Part shown: one piece after another, positions 27,236-36,176 of the stretch
How positions within the stretch are numbered: position 1 is the first letter of the stretch
Layout of the letters: the number at the start of each line of letters is the position of its first letter
DNA from: Thalassobacillus cyri
GTDB lineage: Bacteria > Bacillota > Bacilli > Bacillales > Halobacillaceae
Direction: 5' to 3'
DNA: 64,000 nt
Assembly: GCF_900107755.1 (NCBI RefSeq)
Contig: NZ_FNQR01000007.1
Coordinates: forward strand, 141,579 to 205,578
Translations under genes and position numbers: made by a program
The notes under the pieces: generated by a model
Database searches by the model: none
What the model was told of the DNA's origin: nothing
Seen by the model: the letters and a program-made list of their open reading frames with translations, nothing else

Positions 27236-27264
27236 AATATAAAATAAATCAGCTCTCCTGTCAA
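27236..27264 (-). promoter_or_regulatory. Sigma-A promoter of rbsRKDACB
   Basis: Minus-strand TTGACA, a 17-base spacer and TATATT; the operator O2 begins three bases further on. Confidence 0.9.
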
Positions 27265-27289
27265 GGACATAGAAGAACTGATTATATTC

Positions 27290-27796
27290 TTACAATAACT
27301 TCGCCATATAATACTCATCCACATACTCTCCATCTATCAATAAGGAGTCTCGTTTGGTACCCTCCACTTCAAATCCAGCTTTTTTATATAACCCAAGACC
27401 TGCTTCATTCCCAGTCACTACAGTCAGTTCCAGGCGGTGGATGTCTTTTTCTTGTGCCCATACTTCCAACGCTTGAAAAAGTTTTGTACCGATCTTCTTG
27501 CTACGGAAATCAGCAAGTATACCGATCACTAAATAGACAGAATGCTTCGTGCGTTTAGCTTTCCCGCCTACAGCGATCAAGTATCCTACGAGATCCCCGT
27601 CCAAGTCCGCCAAAAAGATGGCAGCATTCTCCTGATCCTGAATACTTTCAATCATCGTTTTTTGGCGTTCTATACTTATATCTCTTTCACCAGATTCATA
27701 AAGCATAAAATTCGACTCGGCTTCCACTTGCTGCATCAGCGCACGTAAATTCTCCGTATCAGCTATATCAATATGTCTTATTTTCATGATTGCCAT
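27290..27796 (-). CDS. GNAT-family N-acetyltransferase
   Basis: A 168-residue single-domain acetyltransferase. VYLVIGILADFRSKKIGTKLFQALEVWA holds the acetyl-CoA pyrophosphate loop, and HRLELTVVTGNEAGLGLYKKAGFEVEG is the usual beta5-alpha4 block of the RimI/YhhY type. ATGs at 27796 and 27787 are both possible; there is no strong ribosome binding site, and coupling to the FAH gene (three bases upstream) is likely. Substrate unknown. Confidence 0.87.
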   Translation of the reverse strand: MAIMKIRHIDIADTENLRALMQQVEAESNFMLYESGERDISIERQKTMIESIQDQENAAIFLADLDGDLVGYLIAVGGKAKRTKHSVYLVIGILADFRSKKIGTKLFQALEVWAQEKDIHRLELTVVTGNEAGLGLYKKAGFEVEGTKRDSLLIDGEYVDEYYMAKLL

Positions 27797-27799
27797 TCA

Positions 27800-28426
27800 C
27801 TAACCCTGTCTGAATTTACATTCACCAAGAGGGTCTCCATCCCACACCAACTCCATGTGATCGCCATCGACAATTGGGCCTACCCCCTCAGGTGTACCAG
27901 TGAAAATAATATCTCCTTCGCCTGTACCTAAATGTGTCCCACAGTAATCGACCAATGTTTGCAGGTCAAAAATCATTTGCTTAATGTTTCCCAGCTGTAC
28001 TTGTTCTCCGTTTTTTATGAGAGCAAAGTTTTTTTCTTTACATTTCTCTTCTCCCGGAAAAGGAATGAAGTCACTGATAACCGCTGCATTTGGAAAGCCT
28101 TTTGCCATCAACCATGGATGCCCTTTTTTCTTCAGTTCACTCTGGACATCACGCAAGGTAAGATCAAGCCCAAGTGCCATACTATCAACAATTTCGTTTA
28201 CCTTTATTCCTTTTTCGTAAGGCTTACCCAGGCGTACTACTAATTCTGCTTCGTAATGAACCGCTCCTTTATCCTCCTGAAGCATGATTTCTTTTCCATC
28301 CGCTTTTGCCAGTGACCGGTTCGGCTTAGAGAATAAAAGTGGTTTCGTTGGCACGTCATTATTCAATTCTTTAGCATGGTTCACATAATTACGCCCGACA
28401 CAATAAATGTTCTTTATTTCGTTCAT
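27800..28426 (-). CDS. Fumarylacetoacetate hydrolase (FAH) family protein
   Basis: A 208-residue cytosolic protein with the FAH fold. YCVGRNYVNHAKELNNDVPTKPLLFSKP near residue 9 is the substrate-pocket opening. The metal ligands appear as HYEAELVVRLG, ALGLDLTLRDVQSELKKKGHPWLMAKGF and the GDIIFTGTPEGVGPI loop. Short family members act on acylpyruvates, oxaloacetate or fumarylpyruvate; which applies is unclear. GGGGGATACCA precedes the ATG. It lies between two GNAT genes, 11 bases after the upstream one, as one operon. Confidence 0.9.
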   Translation of the reverse strand: MNEIKNIYCVGRNYVNHAKELNNDVPTKPLLFSKPNRSLAKADGKEIMLQEDKGAVHYEAELVVRLGKPYEKGIKVNEIVDSMALGLDLTLRDVQSELKKKGHPWLMAKGFPNAAVISDFIPFPGEEKCKEKNFALIKNGEQVQLGNIKQMIFDLQTLVDYCGTHLGTGEGDIIFTGTPEGVGPIVDGDHMELVWDGDPLGECKFRQG

Positions 28427-28437
28427 TGGTATCCCCC

Positions 28438-28875
28438 TTACTTCATCCTTTTTTTAAAAACATAGCTTACTTTGTCATAGTCCCCTTTTTCTTCGTAGAA
28501 ACGATGGGCGTCTGTCCGCTGCAACCCAGAAGACAACGCCACACTTTCGTAGCCCTTTTGTTTTGCCCAGTCATGAACAAACTCTAACAACACTTTCCCA
28601 TAACCATTGGAACGGCTATTTTCATCTGTAACTAGATCACATATCCAAATAATCCTTCCATAATAAAGCGTGGTCATCGGTTCGAAACCTACTACTGCTA
28701 CAATCTTTTCCCCATTATATAAAGCAAACATCCTGTAACCGTCTTTTTCTTTGGCCTCCGCTACTAACTGAGAATATGTAGAGAGATCAAGGTGAGTTCT
28801 TAGCTGTTTCATAACGGGATAAGCTTCTAAGATCTCTTCTTTCGATTGAAGCTCTTTGAGCAATGGTGCATCCAT
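28438..28875 (-). CDS. GNAT-family N-acetyltransferase
   Basis: A 145-residue GNAT protein. The acetyl-CoA loop is IWICDLVTDENSRSNGYGKVLLEFVHDWAKQKG, followed by VALSSGLQRTDAHRFYEEKGDYDKVSYVFKK, which matches the AAC-like group where the product often ends as a small charged tail. ATG 28875 is preceded by AAAAGGAG; the 12 extra upstream codons lack support. First gene of a three-gene set with the FAH protein and a second GNAT. Substrate unknown. Confidence 0.85.
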   Translation of the reverse strand: MDAPLLKELQSKEEILEAYPVMKQLRTHLDLSTYSQLVAEAKEKDGYRMFALYNGEKIVAVVGFEPMTTLYYGRIIWICDLVTDENSRSNGYGKVLLEFVHDWAKQKGYESVALSSGLQRTDAHRFYEEKGDYDKVSYVFKKRMK

Positions 28876-29173
28876 AGCAAGGCTCCTTTTTCTGAATATT
28901 TTCAATATCAATAGATTAACATATTACTTCCTGACTGTGGGTAAAAAAGAATGGACTGCCTTTTGTCGACGTGGTACGCCAGACAGTTATTTATGGGCAA
29001 GTTTGTACAAGGATAGTGCGTTCGCCCATCACAAACGCGCAGGTGTCAGCGGTTCATGACTATCACGGACCTAAGACGCGTTTCATTTGTCACCTACTGC
29101 CAAAATAAGTATAATTTTATAATTGGTCTATGAAACTATTTAATTGAGATAGATAGAAAAAGGAGGAGAACAC

Positions 29174-30622
29174 ATGCCGAATCAGAATTATAATAAAGTT
29201 TTAATGGCTGGACTATTGCTTGCAGGTTCGTTCATTACAATTCTTAACCAAACACTTATGATTACGGCTATTCCTCCAATCATGCATGAAATGAACGTGT
29301 CGGCCAACTCAGCACAGTGGCTCACTACAGTCTTTATGCTCGTCAACGGAATCATGATTCCTATCAGCGCCTTTTTGATAGAGAGATTTACCACCAGACA
29401 ACTGTTCATTACCGCTATGAGTGTTTTTGCTTTTGGAACAATAGTTGGAGGGCTTGCGCCTAATTTTCAGATGCTGCTGGCAGGAAGAGTTATCCAGTCA
29501 GCTGGAGCAGGAGTGATGCTGCCCTTGATGCAAACCGTATTTTTATTGATTTTTCCAGTAAACCGCCGTGGAGCGGCGATGGGATATATTGGCCTGGTCA
29601 TATCCTTTGCACCAGCAATCGGACCTGCGTTATCAGGCTGGATTACAGAACACTATTCATGGCGGGCGTTATTTCTAATAACCTTGCCGCTTGCATTTAT
29701 TATCATTGGGGTGGCCTACTTCATTCTAAAAAATGTTACCGAGCTGAAAAATCCGAAGGTCGATATCCCTTCCATCATCATGTCTTCCATCGGTTTTGGC
29801 AGTCTTCTTTATGGGTTTACCAGTGCCGGCAATAATGGTTGGGACAGCTCGCTAACGATAGCAGCTCTAGGGTTAGGCGTACTGACGCTTACGTTGTTCA
29901 TTACCAGGCAATTACGAATGCACCATCCAATGCTGGAATTCCGCGTATTCAAATTACGGACGTTTACCATTACAACTATCATTGCCATGATCACCTTCAT
30001 GGGGCTTATCGGTTCGGAAACTTTGATTCCGTTGTATATGCAAAATATGCGCGAGTTCACCGCATTTGAATCTGGGCTTGTACTTTTGCCGGGAGCGCTT
30101 ATTTCCGGGTTCATGTCCCCCATCACTGGCAGGATCTTTGACAGGATAGGAGCACGATTACTGGGAATTGTAGGCCTGACATTGATTACCGCGGCCTCTC
30201 TGGCACTTTCCTTCCTGGATCCCGCTACAACCATCGTTTACTTGACCGTCATGTATGCGATTCGAATGTTCGGTCTTTCCATGGTAATGATGCCTATTAC
30301 AACAGCAGGCTTAAATGAACTGCCAAATAAATTGATTCCCCATGGTGCGGCAATGAGCAACACGATGCGTCAAATTGCAGCGTCGATCGGTACAGCAATT
30401 CTTGTCACAGTAATGACATCCACCGCCCAAAGTGCAGCCCAGGAGCCTGATGTAGCTAATCCGGATATTCACGGGGTCAATGTGGCATTCCTGGTGATTA
30501 CTGTATTGTCTTTCATTGGTATTCTATTATCGATTTTCGTGAAAAAGACAGCTCCACCAACTGATGAAGAACTAGAGACGACAGAACACGAGCAAAGAAA
30601 ACAAGAAAAACTAGATAGCTGA
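29174..30622 (+). CDS. DHA2-family MFS multidrug-type exporter
   Basis: A 482-residue, 14-helix MFS protein of the EmrB/QacA class. LNQTLMITAIPPIMHEMNVSANSAQWLTTVFML near residue 24 and the motif C-like GPALSGWITEHYSWRALFLI near 154 are the diagnostic drug/H+ antiport blocks. AAAGGAGGAGAACAC precedes the ATG. It ends in a charged tail (DEELETTEHEQRKQEKLDS). A terminator separates it from the kyn genes. The 298-base region upstream contains no recognised regulator gene. Confidence 0.92.
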   Translation: MPNQNYNKVLMAGLLLAGSFITILNQTLMITAIPPIMHEMNVSANSAQWLTTVFMLVNGIMIPISAFLIERFTTRQLFITAMSVFAFGTIVGGLAPNFQMLLAGRVIQSAGAGVMLPLMQTVFLLIFPVNRRGAAMGYIGLVISFAPAIGPALSGWITEHYSWRALFLITLPLAFIIIGVAYFILKNVTELKNPKVDIPSIIMSSIGFGSLLYGFTSAGNNGWDSSLTIAALGLGVLTLTLFITRQLRMHHPMLEFRVFKLRTFTITTIIAMITFMGLIGSETLIPLYMQNMREFTAFESGLVLLPGALISGFMSPITGRIFDRIGARLLGIVGLTLITAASLALSFLDPATTIVYLTVMYAIRMFGLSMVMMPITTAGLNELPNKLIPHGAAMSNTMRQIAASIGTAILVTVMTSTAQSAAQEPDVANPDIHGVNVAFLVITVLSFIGILLSIFVKKTAPPTDEELETTEHEQRKQEKLDS

Positions 30623-30624
30623 TC

Positions 30625-30660
30625 AAGGGGGAATACATGATGTATCTCCCTTTTTATTTT
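30625..30660 (+). terminator. Intrinsic terminator after the DHA2 exporter gene
   Basis: GGGGGAATACAT pairs with GATGTATCTCCC, followed by TTTTTATTTT. Confidence 0.83.
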
Positions 30661-30679
30661 GGTTGAAATTCTCCCTCCA

Positions 30680-30708
30680 TTGGATCGTCTCCAAATAAAA
30701 GCTATAAT
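30680..30708 (+). promoter_or_regulatory. Sigma-A promoter of kynU-kynB
   Basis: TTGGAT, a 17-base spacer and TATAAT, ending 19 bases before the kynU ATG with the ribosome binding site between. Confidence 0.78.
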
Positions 30709-30727
30709 AAATACAGGAGGCGATTTG

Positions 30728-32008
30728 ATGGACAATTCAAACATAGCTCGTCAAGAGGCAATCGAACTGGACAATCAAGATAAGCTTGCGCACTTTAAAC
30801 AGGAATTTTACATAGGGGATGAAACATTATATATGGATGGAAACTCGCTTGGACTGTTATCGAAACGGGCAGAAGAAACGCTTCTCACCTCTCTGGAGGA
30901 TTGGAAACATCATGCGATCGAAGGCTGGACAGACGGGGAACAGCCATGGTATTACATGTCCGAAAAACTCGGTGAAATGACAGCCCCTTTGATCGGGGCA
31001 AAAAAAGAAGAAGTAATCAACACAGGATCAATTACCACCAATTTACATCAACTGCTGGCCACCTTTTTCAAACCGGAAGGAAAAAAGACGAAGATTTTGG
31101 CTGATACCCTGAACTTTCCTTCCGATATCTATGCTTTAAAAAGCCAGCTCCGTCTACACGGGCTGGATCCTGAAGAACACCTGATTCAAGTGCCAAGCGA
31201 TGATGGCCGGACGCTTGATGAGGATACCATCATCGAGCTGATGAATAACGATGTAGCTCTGCTGCTCCTTCCTTCTGTTCTATACCGTAGCGGACAGCTC
31301 CTTGATATAAAGAAACTGACGGAAGCCGCTCATGAAAAAGGAATTATCGTCGGTTTTGACTTAGCCCATTCCATTGGCGCTCTTCCCCATGAACTTCATG
31401 AGTGGGAAGTTGATTTCGCTGTATGGTGCACATATAAATATTTGAACAGTGGCCCAGGTGGCGTCGGCGGACTTTTTGTTCACGAAAAACACTTGGGACA
31501 AGCACCCGGTCTTGCTGGCTGGTTCAGTTCCCGAAAGGATAAACAATTCGACATGGATCACACTCTGATACCGGCAGAAACAGCAGGTGCCTTTCAAATC
31601 GGTACACCGCACATATTAAGTTCCGCGCCTTTAATCGGTTCCCTGAAAATTTTTGAAGAAGCAGGAATTGAAAACATTCGCAAAAAATCACTGCAGCAGA
31701 CAGAGTTCATGATGAAGTTGATTGAACAAGAACTGGATGGCTTTGGGTTTACGATTGCCAACCCCCGCGAAAATAAGCGGCGCGGCGGCCATGTCAGCCT
31801 TGAACATGACGAAGCAGCAAGGATCTGCAAAGCTTTAAAAGAAAAACACATCATTCCTGACTTCCGCTCACCGAATGTCATACGGCTTGCGCCAATCGCA
31901 CTGTATGTGTCTTATGAAGATATATTCGAGGTGGTCATGCACTTAAAAGAAATCATGGAGAAACAATCCTACAAGAAGTTTGAAAACGAACGAGGGATTA
32001 TTGCCTAA
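30728..32008 (+). CDS. kynU: Kynureninase
   Basis: A 426-residue PLP enzyme that splits kynurenine to anthranilate and alanine. [11 protein letters not shown] near residue 36, the substrate block [27 protein letters not shown] and the PLP lysine Lys237 in [16 protein letters not shown] are all kynureninase features. Length is normal. ATG 30728 follows GGAGGCGATTTG; the longer open frame would include the promoter. Translation continues into kynB 12 bases later. No tryptophan 2,3-dioxygenase gene is near, so kynurenine must come from outside or from a distant kynA. Confidence 0.95.
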   Translation: MDNSNIARQEAIELDNQDKLAHFKQEFYIGDETLYMDGNSLGLLSKRAEETLLTSLEDWKHHAIEGWTDGEQPWYYMSEKLGEMTAPLIGAKKEEVINTGSITTNLHQLLATFFKPEGKKTKILADTLNFPSDIYALKSQLRLHGLDPEEHLIQVPSDDGRTLDEDTIIELMNNDVALLLLPSVLYRSGQLLDIKKLTEAAHEKGIIVGFDLAHSIGALPHELHEWEVDFAVWCTYKYLNSGPGGVGGLFVHEKHLGQAPGLAGWFSSRKDKQFDMDHTLIPAETAGAFQIGTPHILSSAPLIGSLKIFEEAGIENIRKKSLQQTEFMMKLIEQELDGFGFTIANPRENKRRGGHVSLEHDEAARICKALKEKHIIPDFRSPNVIRLAPIALYVSYEDIFEVVMHLKEIMEKQSYKKFENERGIIA

Positions 32009-32020
32009 GGAGGTTAGAAC

Positions 32021-32641
32021 ATGAAGATCATTGATATTTCCATGTTGTTGGACCAACAAACTCCACCATGGCCGGGAGATGAGCAATACGCTTACCATTT
32101 GACGTGGTCTATGGAAGAAACAGGATCAGTCAATGTAGGAAGCATTAAAATGAGCAACCATACTGGGACTCATGTTGACGCCCCGTTTCATTATGATAAT
32201 AAAGGGCTGAAAATAGCCGAACTACCGCTGGAAAGATTTCATGGTCAAACCGTTGTAGTCGGTATCGAAGGGAAAACAATGGTAGGTGCGAAGGATTTAA
32301 CAGGTATCAATTTTTCCGGAGTATCTAAACTGTTACTCAAGTCCAACAGTTGGAAGGATCGAACGGCCTTCCCGGAAGATTATACCGTCCTCGGCGATGA
32401 TCTCGGACCGTTTTTAAACAGAAATGGCATCGATTTGGTCGGGGTTGACACTCCTTCCGTCGATCCAGAAACAAGCAAAGAATTGAAAGCCCACCACAGC
32501 TTATATGAAAATGATGTTCTGATTTTAGAAGGATTGGTGCTTGATCATGTGGAGCCTGACCGATATGAGCTCAACGCCTTCCCTTTAAACCTGGCAGAAG
32601 CTGATGGCAGCCCTGTCCGTGCAGTATTGAAGCAAAGATAA
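32021..32641 (+). CDS. kynB: Kynurenine formamidase (cyclase family)
   Basis: A 206-residue metal-dependent hydrolase that turns N-formylkynurenine into kynurenine. The NHTGTHVDAPFH motif gives metal ligands His47, His51, Asp53 and His57. VGVDTPSVDPETSKELKAHHSLYENDVLILEGLVLDHV near 141 is typical of bacterial KynB. AAGGAGG lies between it and kynU. Together the two genes perform steps two and three of the kynurenine pathway. Confidence 0.94.
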   Translation: MKIIDISMLLDQQTPPWPGDEQYAYHLTWSMEETGSVNVGSIKMSNHTGTHVDAPFHYDNKGLKIAELPLERFHGQTVVVGIEGKTMVGAKDLTGINFSGVSKLLLKSNSWKDRTAFPEDYTVLGDDLGPFLNRNGIDLVGVDTPSVDPETSKELKAHHSLYENDVLILEGLVLDHVEPDRYELNAFPLNLAEADGSPVRAVLKQR

Positions 32642-32648
32642 TGGAAAC

Positions 32649-32680
32649 AACCCCAGCATCAAGGAAATGCTGGGGTTTCT
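32649..32680. terminator. Bidirectional terminator between kynB and the BCCT gene
   Basis: AACCCCAGCAT pairs with ATGCTGGGGTT between convergent stops. Confidence 0.83.
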
Positions 32681-32683
32681 AAG

Positions 32684-34201
32684 TTATAATTTTTGATCGC
32701 GAGCCATTTCCTTTGCTACCTTTGGTGCTAACCAGACTACTGGAAGTAATAACAGGGAAACAGGTACAGCGGTTACGACAATGAAAGATTGTAGTGCACC
32801 GACTCCACCTTCCCCAATAAATAATAAGATAGCTGCTAACGTTCCCATGACTACAGACCAGAAAATCCGAAGCCACTTCTGCGGATTCCCCTCTCCTGTA
32901 ACTGCCATAGCAATCGTATAGGACATCGAATCATTGGTGGTAATTACGAATAAAATAGTCAGCAGCAAGAAAAGCGGAGAAATAATTTCGCTTAACGGGA
33001 ACTGCTCCGTAATTGCGAACATGGCAGCCCGTTTCCCTGCTTCATTCAATGCTTCCGATACAGACCCTGCTGTTTCCATTTCAAAGAAAATGCCGGAACC
33101 GCCCAGCACCGTGAACCAAAAGGCCGAAATCACCGGAGCCATAATAGAAATCGCAAGAATAATCTCCCTTATTGTCCGGCCGCGGGAAATCCGGCTTACT
33201 AAAATCGCCATCATCGGACCATAACCGATGAACCAACCCCAGAAGAACACTGTCCATAACGATAACCACTCTTCATCGGCACGGAAGGTACTCATCGGAA
33301 TGAATTCTTGCACGTAAAAACCAAAAGAAGATATGAAGTAATCAATGATAAAGCCACCAGGACCAAATAAAAGTACAAACAACATCAAAACAACCGCCAT
33401 GCGGACATTAAAACTGCTTAACCATTGAATCCCCCGGTATAAACCAGTAACTGCCGATATAGTAGATATGGTTACGACAGCAATTATAATCGAAAGCTGA
33501 GTTCCGAAAGTATCCGGAATGCCGAATATCGTGTTGAGACCATAGCTCGCCTGCGCTCCAAGAAAGCCGATTGGGCCAATTGTACCTGCTGCAACCGCAA
33601 TGACCGAAAAGGCATCAATAACCTTACCGAACCAACTGTCCCTGAGCTTTTCCCCGAAAATAGGATAGAGAAGCGTCCGAGGCTTAAGCGGCATCCCTTT
33701 ATGATAATGCCCATACATCATTACAACGGCACTGATTGTACCTAAAATCGCCCAGGCAAGAAAGCCCCAGTGCATAAAGCTTTGCGCTAATGCTGCATTA
33801 ATGGCTTCTGTGGTGCCTGCTTCGATCCCACTGTGAAACGGCGGTACTGTAAGAAAATGATACATCGGTTCTGCAGCTGCCCAAAACACACCGCCACCAG
33901 CAAGTAGAGTTGCCATGATAATCGACAGCCACTTCCACAAACCAATTTCAGGTTTATCCAATCCACCCATTTTGATTTTTCCTTTTTTAGAAAAAGCCAG
34001 CCAGAGACCCACAAAGAAGGTCGCAAGCATCAACAGTTGCCAAAAGGCCCCAAAATAGTTAGAGGAAAGGACAAGACCTTGGCTTACCAGTTCAGAGACC
34101 ATTGTTAAATCTATAAAAGCTAATAAAATAAAAATAAGTAGCGCACCACCACTTATAATTAAAACAGGCCAGTCAATATGCCCATAATTTTTGTTATCCA
34201 T
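32684..34201 (-). CDS. BCCT-family betaine/choline/carnitine-type transporter
   Basis: A 505-residue secondary transporter with 12 helices. WKWLSIIMATLLAGGGVFWAAAEPMYHFL and SRISRGRTIREIILAI are BCCT hallmarks. In the substrate helix, however, the usual WTxFYWAWWxSWxPFVG reads WTVFFWGWFIGYGPMMA, so two tryptophans of the classical betaine pocket are changed. This marks a divergent subfamily whose substrate may differ from glycine betaine. ATG 34201 follows AAAGGAG; the longer frame upstream is unsupported. In a halophile it may serve osmoprotection or nutrient uptake. Confidence 0.9.
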   Translation of the reverse strand: MDNKNYGHIDWPVLIISGGALLIFILLAFIDLTMVSELVSQGLVLSSNYFGAFWQLLMLATFFVGLWLAFSKKGKIKMGGLDKPEIGLWKWLSIIMATLLAGGGVFWAAAEPMYHFLTVPPFHSGIEAGTTEAINAALAQSFMHWGFLAWAILGTISAVVMMYGHYHKGMPLKPRTLLYPIFGEKLRDSWFGKVIDAFSVIAVAAGTIGPIGFLGAQASYGLNTIFGIPDTFGTQLSIIIAVVTISTISAVTGLYRGIQWLSSFNVRMAVVLMLFVLLFGPGGFIIDYFISSFGFYVQEFIPMSTFRADEEWLSLWTVFFWGWFIGYGPMMAILVSRISRGRTIREIILAISIMAPVISAFWFTVLGGSGIFFEMETAGSVSEALNEAGKRAAMFAITEQFPLSEIISPLFLLLTILFVITTNDSMSYTIAMAVTGEGNPQKWLRIFWSVVMGTLAAILLFIGEGGVGALQSFIVVTAVPVSLLLLPVVWLAPKVAKEMARDQKL

Positions 34202-34274
34202 ATTTAACTCCTTTTTATACGAATTAAAAAACACAATTTCGAACTATACCAGTTATCTGCTCCTGTTGCAAATC

Positions 34275-34302
34275 AAAAAACCTCATCCATAATAGGATGA
34301 GG
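34275..34302 (-). terminator. Terminator after the zinc ribbon gene
   Basis: CCTCATCC-ATAATA-GGATGAGG; on the minus strand the hairpin is followed by TTTTTTGATT. Confidence 0.82.
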
Positions 34303-34322
34303 CTTCTCACAGTATATTATTC

Positions 34323-34496
34323 TTATTCACCACCCGTACCATGGTCTTCACCGGGAGCCAGTCGTTTTTGACACTCTTTACATAGCTTCACCTTTTCCTC
34401 TTGTTTGCTGGTCAGCAACTTGCCGCAATTACTGCATTTTCCAAATTCATTCGGGTTGGCTTGAAAGCCTGTCAAATGAGATTCTGGGCCAGTCAT
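34323..34496 (-). CDS. Small zinc-ribbon protein (57 residues)
   Basis: A short gene not apparent from length-based ORF finding. It translates to 57 residues beginning MTGPESHLTGFQANPNEFGK. Two knuckles, CSNC at 21-24 and CKEC at 39-42, form a four-cysteine zinc ribbon, with a basic middle (KLLTSKQEEKVKL) and an acidic, glycine-rich tail. AAGGAG lies eight bases before the ATG and a terminator follows the stop, so it is a real gene. I do not recognise a named family. A role in nucleic-acid or protein binding is plausible but inferred. Confidence 0.75.
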   Translation of the reverse strand: MTGPESHLTGFQANPNEFGKCSNCGKLLTSKQEEKVKLCKECQKRLAPGEDHGTGGE

Positions 34497-34649
34497 AAAC
34501 ACAACTCCTTGTCATTCGATATATTTTTGCTTTACCCGAATCAAGGAAATCAAAACTTTCCAACGCCCATGGTTTCTTGGACACCATATATTTAAAAGTA
34601 CGGCAAATTATATTAAAATAGATTCAGTTTCACAGCAGGAGGAACTTCT

Positions 34650-35522
34650 ATGTGGAGACATTATACAAGACAAAATAAGCTGAGGCTGATTTTGACAGCT
34701 GCCCTCATCATCGGGTCTGTCATATTTTTTATAAGTTCAACACCTTCCAGCTCTCAGGATAATTCAAACATCACCCCTACTTTATTTGTGCACGGGTTTA
34801 AAGGAGGTCCAGGTTCCTTTAACACCATGCTGGACCGTTTTGAGGACAAACAATTGGGTCAGAAAGAAATGGTCATTTACGTATCTACGGAGGGTAAGCT
34901 TTCTATCAGGGGGAACTTTTCCGGGAGTAGATACCCTTTCATTCAGGTGATTTTCGAAAAGAACCGCGCAACTCTCCATCAGCAAACGTTATGGCTGCAA
35001 GAGTTGATGCGAAAACTCCAAACCGATTACGGGATTCAGCAAATCAACATGGTCGGCCATTCGATGGGAGGTTTAGCCTCTGCTAATTTTTTAGTCCAGG
35101 ATGACGGTACCTACCCCACTGTGGAAAAGCTGGTGGTCATGGGCAGCCCTTTTTTGGGAATCGATAAACAAGAATATTTTGAGATGAATACCGGTGAGGC
35201 GTTGGCGGATTTACGTATAGATGCGAAAGCACTGACTGCGTTGATAGGAAGTAAAAAGAGCTTTCCAGACCATATTGAAGTCCTTGCCATCGCCGGAAGG
35301 ATTGATGGAAAATATACGAACGAAAATACCGACAAGGTAGTGAAACAAAAAGGCTATGACGGAGGAGACGGACTAGTAAGCGTATCCAGCGCGCTTGGAA
35401 TCAAGCAAATGGTGTCAAAAAACAATTACCACCAGGAAGTGATTCAGGATGCCTCAGCCACACACTCCGGGTTGCATGAACATTCCGACGTTGACCAATC
35501 TATAGCGGAATTTCTTTGGTGA
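34650..35522 (+). CDS. Alpha/beta hydrolase, DUF915 family, membrane anchored or secreted
   Basis: A 290-residue protein with one N-terminal membrane segment (LRLILTAALIIGSVIFFISS) and an extracytoplasmic lipase-like domain. TLFVHGFKGGPGSFNTML is the oxyanion region, GHSMGG gives nucleophile Ser138, and GGDGLVSVSSALG and HSGLHEHSDVD probably supply the acid and base. The DUF915 family includes cell-surface hydrolases of bacilli and lactobacilli. Substrate unknown. AGGAGGAAC precedes the ATG. Ends in a strong terminator. Confidence 0.88.
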   Translation: MWRHYTRQNKLRLILTAALIIGSVIFFISSTPSSSQDNSNITPTLFVHGFKGGPGSFNTMLDRFEDKQLGQKEMVIYVSTEGKLSIRGNFSGSRYPFIQVIFEKNRATLHQQTLWLQELMRKLQTDYGIQQINMVGHSMGGLASANFLVQDDGTYPTVEKLVVMGSPFLGIDKQEYFEMNTGEALADLRIDAKALTALIGSKKSFPDHIEVLAIAGRIDGKYTNENTDKVVKQKGYDGGDGLVSVSSALGIKQMVSKNNYHQEVIQDASATHSGLHEHSDVDQSIAEFLW

Positions 35523-35537
35523 TACTCCTATGCTGCA

Positions 35538-35565
35538 ATCCCCCGTACGAGCGGGGGATTTTTAT
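35538..35565 (+). terminator. Intrinsic terminator after the DUF915 hydrolase gene
   Basis: ATCCCCC pairs with GGGGGAT, then TTTTTA; the U-run overlaps the stop of the convergent lipoprotein gene. Confidence 0.82.
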
Positions 35566-36020
35566 TCTGCTTCAATAATGAAGCTAGCAAAATCTTCGCC
35601 TTCCACAGATACTTCCATTAACCACAGCCCGGGCTTATCTAAACCAAACTTTGCCCCACTCGCTGCATCTGCAGAAATACCCTCAAAAGAGTTTCCACTG
35701 ATGGGCTTTTTATAAAGTTCGATTGATTCATCTGCTTCTTCATGGGTAGCGATCAATGTATATTCCTTTCCAATAAGCTCTTCAGGATCACCCCAGAAAA
35801 AAACACTGTACAACCTTCCTTGAGGGCCAGCAGGAAAAGCAGCCTCATCACTTTTACCATTCTCTTTTACAATAGCGAATTTACCTTTTTTGCCATAATA
35901 AGTCCGGTCTTCAACTTCGAACGTTTCGTCCTTGCTCCATACTTCTTTCTGCTCCGCCTCACTCGAGCAGGAAATTAAAAATAGAAGTATTATTATTACA
36001 CTGACGGAAGCCTTTTTCAT
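35562..36020 (-). CDS. Uncharacterised lipoprotein
   Basis: A 152-residue protein with a lipoprotein signal MKKASVSVIIILLFLISC (Cys18), followed by a Ser/Glu linker. The remainder is predicted mainly beta strand (TFEVEDRTYYGKKGKFAIVKENG, GRLYSVFFWGDPEELIGKEYTLIATH) and looks like a compact secreted beta-sandwich. GGAAGGTG precedes ATG 36020. I do not recognise the family. Start and signal are well supported; function is unknown. Confidence 0.75.
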   Translation of the reverse strand: MKKASVSVIIILLFLISCSSEAEQKEVWSKDETFEVEDRTYYGKKGKFAIVKENGKSDEAAFPAGPQGRLYSVFFWGDPEELIGKEYTLIATHEEADESIELYKKPISGNSFEGISADAASGAKFGLDKPGLWLMEVSVEGEDFASFIIEAE

Positions 36021-36141
36021 AGCACCTTCCACCCTTCAGTTCTTAATCCATTTATAAGACTATTCGTGATTTTTCTTAAATAACCTCCTATTTTCTACGT
36101 CATAATCTACAAAGCCGTATTATAAAGCCTGCTCAAAAAGA

Positions 36142-36165
36142 AAATGCCGGATGCTATCCGACATT
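36142..36165 (-). terminator. Terminator after the M29 aminopeptidase gene
   Basis: AATGTCGGAT pairs with ATCCGGCATT, followed on the minus strand by TTCTTTTTG. Confidence 0.7.
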
Positions 36166-36176
36166 TGTCTATCAAC

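Noticed and set aside
28856..29059. 67-codon ORF in front of the DHA2 exporter
   Set aside because: No ribosome binding site; starts inside the GNAT gene antisense; no recognisable protein.
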